A DNA stretch of 64,000 nucleotides. Origin: Leptolyngbya sp. PCC 6406. GTDB taxonomy: Bacteria; Cyanobacteriota; Cyanobacteriia; Phormidesmidales; Phormidesmidaceae. Position numbers and translations under genes: made by a program. Below the pieces are notes generated by a model. The model saw only the letters and a list, made by a program, of their open reading frames with translations, made no database searches and was not told where the DNA came from. The stretch spans positions 2,287,752-2,351,751 of the forward strand of contig NZ_KI913949.1 of the NCBI RefSeq assembly GCF_000332095.2, given 5' to 3'. This document shows, piece after piece, positions 60,764 to 64,000 of this stretch (position 1 is the first letter of the stretch; every line of letters begins with the position of its first letter).

Positions 60764-60783
60764 CAAGGGGCTTAAGCCCCTTG
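60764..60783. repeat. Second copy of the CAAGGGGCTTAAGCCCCTTG palindrome
   Basis: Identical to 46811-46830, including the flanking GAA and CCTGT. Confidence 0.85.
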
Positions 60784-60848
60784 CCTGTCACGACTTGGAA
60801 GATTACAGAGAACCGAGCCCGTTGACTGCTGGCTGAAGTGACTGAGTC

Positions 60849-61982
60849 CTAGGCAGCAAAGGGGAGACGGGTTTCCGTCAAAATCTCTTGGTAAAACTTC
60901 TGGAGTTGCTGGGTCGCGCCGCGCCAGCCCCAACGCTCGGCCTCGGCACGGGCATTGAGGCGTAGGGTCTCCCGCAGGGCATCCGTGGCAAAAATACGCT
61001 GGGTAGCCGCGATCGCGCCATTCTCATCCTGGGGGTCAAACATATAGCCATTTTCCCCATTGGTGACGATGTCGGGGATGCCCCCAGAATTCGCTGCCAC
61101 CACTGGACATCCCGCCGCCATTGCCTCTAGCAGCACCAGCCCTAGGGTTTCCGTCCGGGACGGGAATACGAACACATCCGCCGAGGCATAGGCAGAGGCC
61201 AGTTCTTCCCCCGCCAAATACCCGACAAAATTCGTATTCGTACCGTCAAAATGCTTTTCTAGTTCCTCCCGATAGGGGCCATCCCCCACGAGGGCTAGCC
61301 GCGCACCGGGAATCGACTCCAGCACTGGCTTGATGCAATCGATTTCCTTCTCCGCCGAGAGGCGACCGATATAGAGCAGCAGGGGTGCATCGGGGTGGCC
61401 CTGGGATAAGCGATCGCGCATGGCCCGACTGGCCAATTCTGGGCGGAACAGGTCCGTATCTACCCCCCGCTGCCACACCTGCACCCGCTCAATGCCGTGT
61501 TCCGTCAGCTCCTGCTGCATCGCCGTTGAGGTGGCTAGATTAATGCGGGCCTGATTATGCATCGCCTTCAGCAACTCCCACATCAGTCCCTCCAGCATCC
61601 CTAACCCATAGTGCTCCAGATACTTGGGCAGGTGGGTATGGTAAGACGCCATCAGGGGAATGTCTAGGGTTTTGGCATAGTAGATCCCCGCCAGCCCCAG
61701 TACCGCCGGGTTCACCACATGGATTAGGTCTGGCTTGAATTGCTCCAATGCTTCGCCAATGGAAGGGCGAGGCAACGCCAGTTTCAGTTCGGGATAAAGG
61801 GGAAAGGCTAACCCCGAAACCCCATGAATCTGTGCCCCCTGGTACTCTGTTAGTCCTCCGTCGGGAGAGAAGACCAACACCTGATCCCCCAGGCGTTGAA
61901 GCTGCTCTACCGTGTGTTTTAGACGGGTGACGATGCCATCTACCTTGGGCAAAAATGTCTCAGTAAACAGGGCAATACGCAT
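60849..61982 (-). CDS. sqdX: Sulfoquinovosyltransferase SqdX (GT4)
   Basis: A 377-residue glycosyltransferase family 4 protein that transfers sulfoquinovose to diacylglycerol, the last step of sulfolipid synthesis. The N-terminal acceptor domain starts MRIALFTETFLPKVDGIVTR and has VNPAVLGLAGIYYAKTLDIP and HTHLPKYLEHYGLG. The donor domain has VWQRGVDTDLFRPE, IGRLSAEKEID and the E-X7-E motif SRTETLGLVLLEAMAAG. It follows sqdB on the same strand after 97 bp, matching the cyanobacterial sqdB-sqdX pair, though that spacer contains a strong hairpin. Confidence 0.95.
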   Translation of the reverse strand: MRIALFTETFLPKVDGIVTRLKHTVEQLQRLGDQVLVFSPDGGLTEYQGAQIHGVSGLAFPLYPELKLALPRPSIGEALEQFKPDLIHVVNPAVLGLAGIYYAKTLDIPLMASYHTHLPKYLEHYGLGMLEGLMWELLKAMHNQARINLATSTAMQQELTEHGIERVQVWQRGVDTDLFRPELASRAMRDRLSQGHPDAPLLLYIGRLSAEKEIDCIKPVLESIPGARLALVGDGPYREELEKHFDGTNTNFVGYLAGEELASAYASADVFVFPSRTETLGLVLLEAMAAGCPVVAANSGGIPDIVTNGENGYMFDPQDENGAIAATQRIFATDALRETLRLNARAEAERWGWRGATQQLQKFYQEILTETRLPFAA

Positions 61983-62034
61983 AACTCTCGGAGCCGAACT
62001 GGATAGACCTAAAGACCCAAGAAAACCCGTCCCA

Positions 62035-62057
62035 GAGGGGGGACTTATTCCCCCCTC
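62035..62057 (-). promoter_or_regulatory. Hairpin between sqdB and sqdX
   Basis: Stem GAGGGGGG/CCCCCCTC with loop ACTTATT. No T-run follows on the transcribed strand, so it may be a processing or attenuation element instead of a full terminator. Confidence 0.5.
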
Positions 62058-62079
62058 GTTTCTACCTACTGTTGTCTGC

Positions 62080-63264
<1,185 letters not shown>

Positions 63265-63470
63265 TCAGATTATCAGGTTAGGGTGCTCTGTAGGCAATCC
63301 ATTCAAAATCTGACTGAGAGGATTCCAGCCCAAGACTAGTCCAGAATGTTCATTAACATGTTCATCAACGAGCTAGGGTATACCATCCCTAGGGCCGCAG
63401 GCTGAATCAATCCACGGAATGATTTTGGGGATGGCATACTTCGAGTAAAAGTCGTGACGATAGGATGCCC

Positions 63471-64000
63471 CTATTGGAGTCCGCGCAGGCGAAACAGCCA
63501 CACCTGGGTAACCTGCTCCGAAGAAAAATTGTCGTCGCTAATCAGCCATAGACTGGGGGAACCGTCGGGGAGAGGTGGTCCCAGGGCCATCCCCTCTAGG
63601 TTGTCCACTGGGTTATCCACCAGGTTATCTGCACCCCCACTGGGTTCCCCCAAGTCCGCAAAATTCAGGACCAGTTGCTTGCGAATGGGGTTGATGCCCT
63701 CAGACAGGGAGGAGAGGGTGGTAATGCCAGTGGTATCTGTGGCTCCGCCCGTGGCCAGTTGCCACAGTTTCACGTCAAAGCCCCGCAAACCGTAGGCCCG
63801 CTCTAGGCCGAGAAAGTGCCCTGCTTGGTCTAGGGCCAAAATCTCCGACAGACCATGGACGATGCTACCCAGGGGCTCCAGGGATAGACCATAGGCATGT
63901 TCGGAAATCAGGGTGGACTGATTTGGCCCAATTAAATAATGCAGAAACCGACTCACGAGGGGCTGGGCCGGGTCAGGATCAAAGTCCTGGGCTAAGGCCG
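63471..64000 (-). CDS. Esterase-like/phytase-like protein (partial)
   Basis: The minus-strand frame is open to the right edge of the window; a GTG at 63956 is probably internal because the preceding codons (QDFDPDPAQPLVSRFLHYLI) are coding-like. The family pattern of the beta-propeller esterase/phytase-like type is seen in HGLSEILALDQAGHFLGLER, DLGEPSGGADNLVDNPVDNLEGM and SLWLISDDNFSSEQVTQVWL, which form the C-terminal blades. Such proteins are usually exported. The N-terminus is missing, so no signal peptide can be judged. Confidence 0.8.
   Translation of the reverse strand, partial: ALAQDFDPDPAQPLVSRFLHYLIGPNQSTLISEHAYGLSLEPLGSIVHGLSEILALDQAGHFLGLERAYGLRGFDVKLWQLATGGATDTTGITTLSSLSEGINPIRKQLVLNFADLGEPSGGADNLVDNPVDNLEGMALGPPLPDGSPSLWLISDDNFSSEQVTQVWLFRLRGLQ

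Overview
The window comes from a cyanobacterium. The octamer GCGATCGC (HIP1) recurs throughout, in genes and between them. The gene set fits: isochorismate synthase and MenD for phylloquinone, the sulfolipid pair sqdB-sqdX, an Amt ammonium transporter with a consensus NtcA box upstream, type IV pilin, a Tat-exported Rieske protein, two PEP-CTERM proteins, and DUF928/DUF1822/CHASE2/CHAT proteins typical of cyanobacteria. The species cannot be read from the sequence. Most genes are GC-rich, but about 1-2.2 kb and 27.5-31.3 kb are visibly AT-rich.

Layout. 1-9.2 kb: a minus-strand operon of four secreted or outer-membrane proteins (a short DUF11 protein, a 1254-residue outer-membrane protein, a beta-helix/OmpA protein, and a repetitive DUF11 protein cut by the window edge). 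9.9-19.1 kb: metabolic and transport genes (menF, menD, a YdcF-like protein, TenA, a KirBac channel, lipA, a VOC protein) and a PEP-CTERM protein. 19.4-35.3 kb: an export region with an M50 peptidase plus HlyD adaptor pair, a TpsB transporter, two TpsA-type exoproteins (one very short), a large AT-rich PEP-CTERM protein, and a secreted TPR-CHAT protease. 35.3-36.2 kb: a RAYT transposase with a tandem array of GTAG-headed hairpins. 36.2-41.4 kb: a four-gene minus-strand operon (sigma-like factor, DUF1822, CHAT-CHASE2 membrane protein, DUF928). 41.6-42.9 kb: an IS630-type insertion sequence with frameshifted transposase. 43-51.7 kb: lactate permease, a fused oligopeptide ABC ATPase, a usp-mntA-hepT cluster, a thioesterase, ureF, and the scarred remains of small toxin/antitoxin-like modules. 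52-64 kb: amt, an SLH/GHL10 protein, a SUI1 factor, pilA, a copper chaperone, the Rieske protein, MscS, sqdX, sqdB, and a phytase-like protein cut by the right edge.

Two themes stand out. First, the window is dense in interspersed repeats. A family of hairpins starting with GTAGGGGC occurs at more than ten sites. Three to four copies lie inside the RAYT reading frame, one copy supplies its stop codon, and three form an 84-bp-period array directly behind it. The stems differ between copies but remain complementary. Other repeats have entered the coding regions of menD, the M50 peptidase and the OmpA-type gene. Second, two CHAT-family caspase-like proteases with intact His/Cys pairs lie back to back. 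One is exported and sits beside a two-partner-secretion substrate. The other is fused to a CHASE2 sensor in an operon with a divergent sigma factor. The second arrangement is the best candidate here for an undescribed signalling or proteolysis system.
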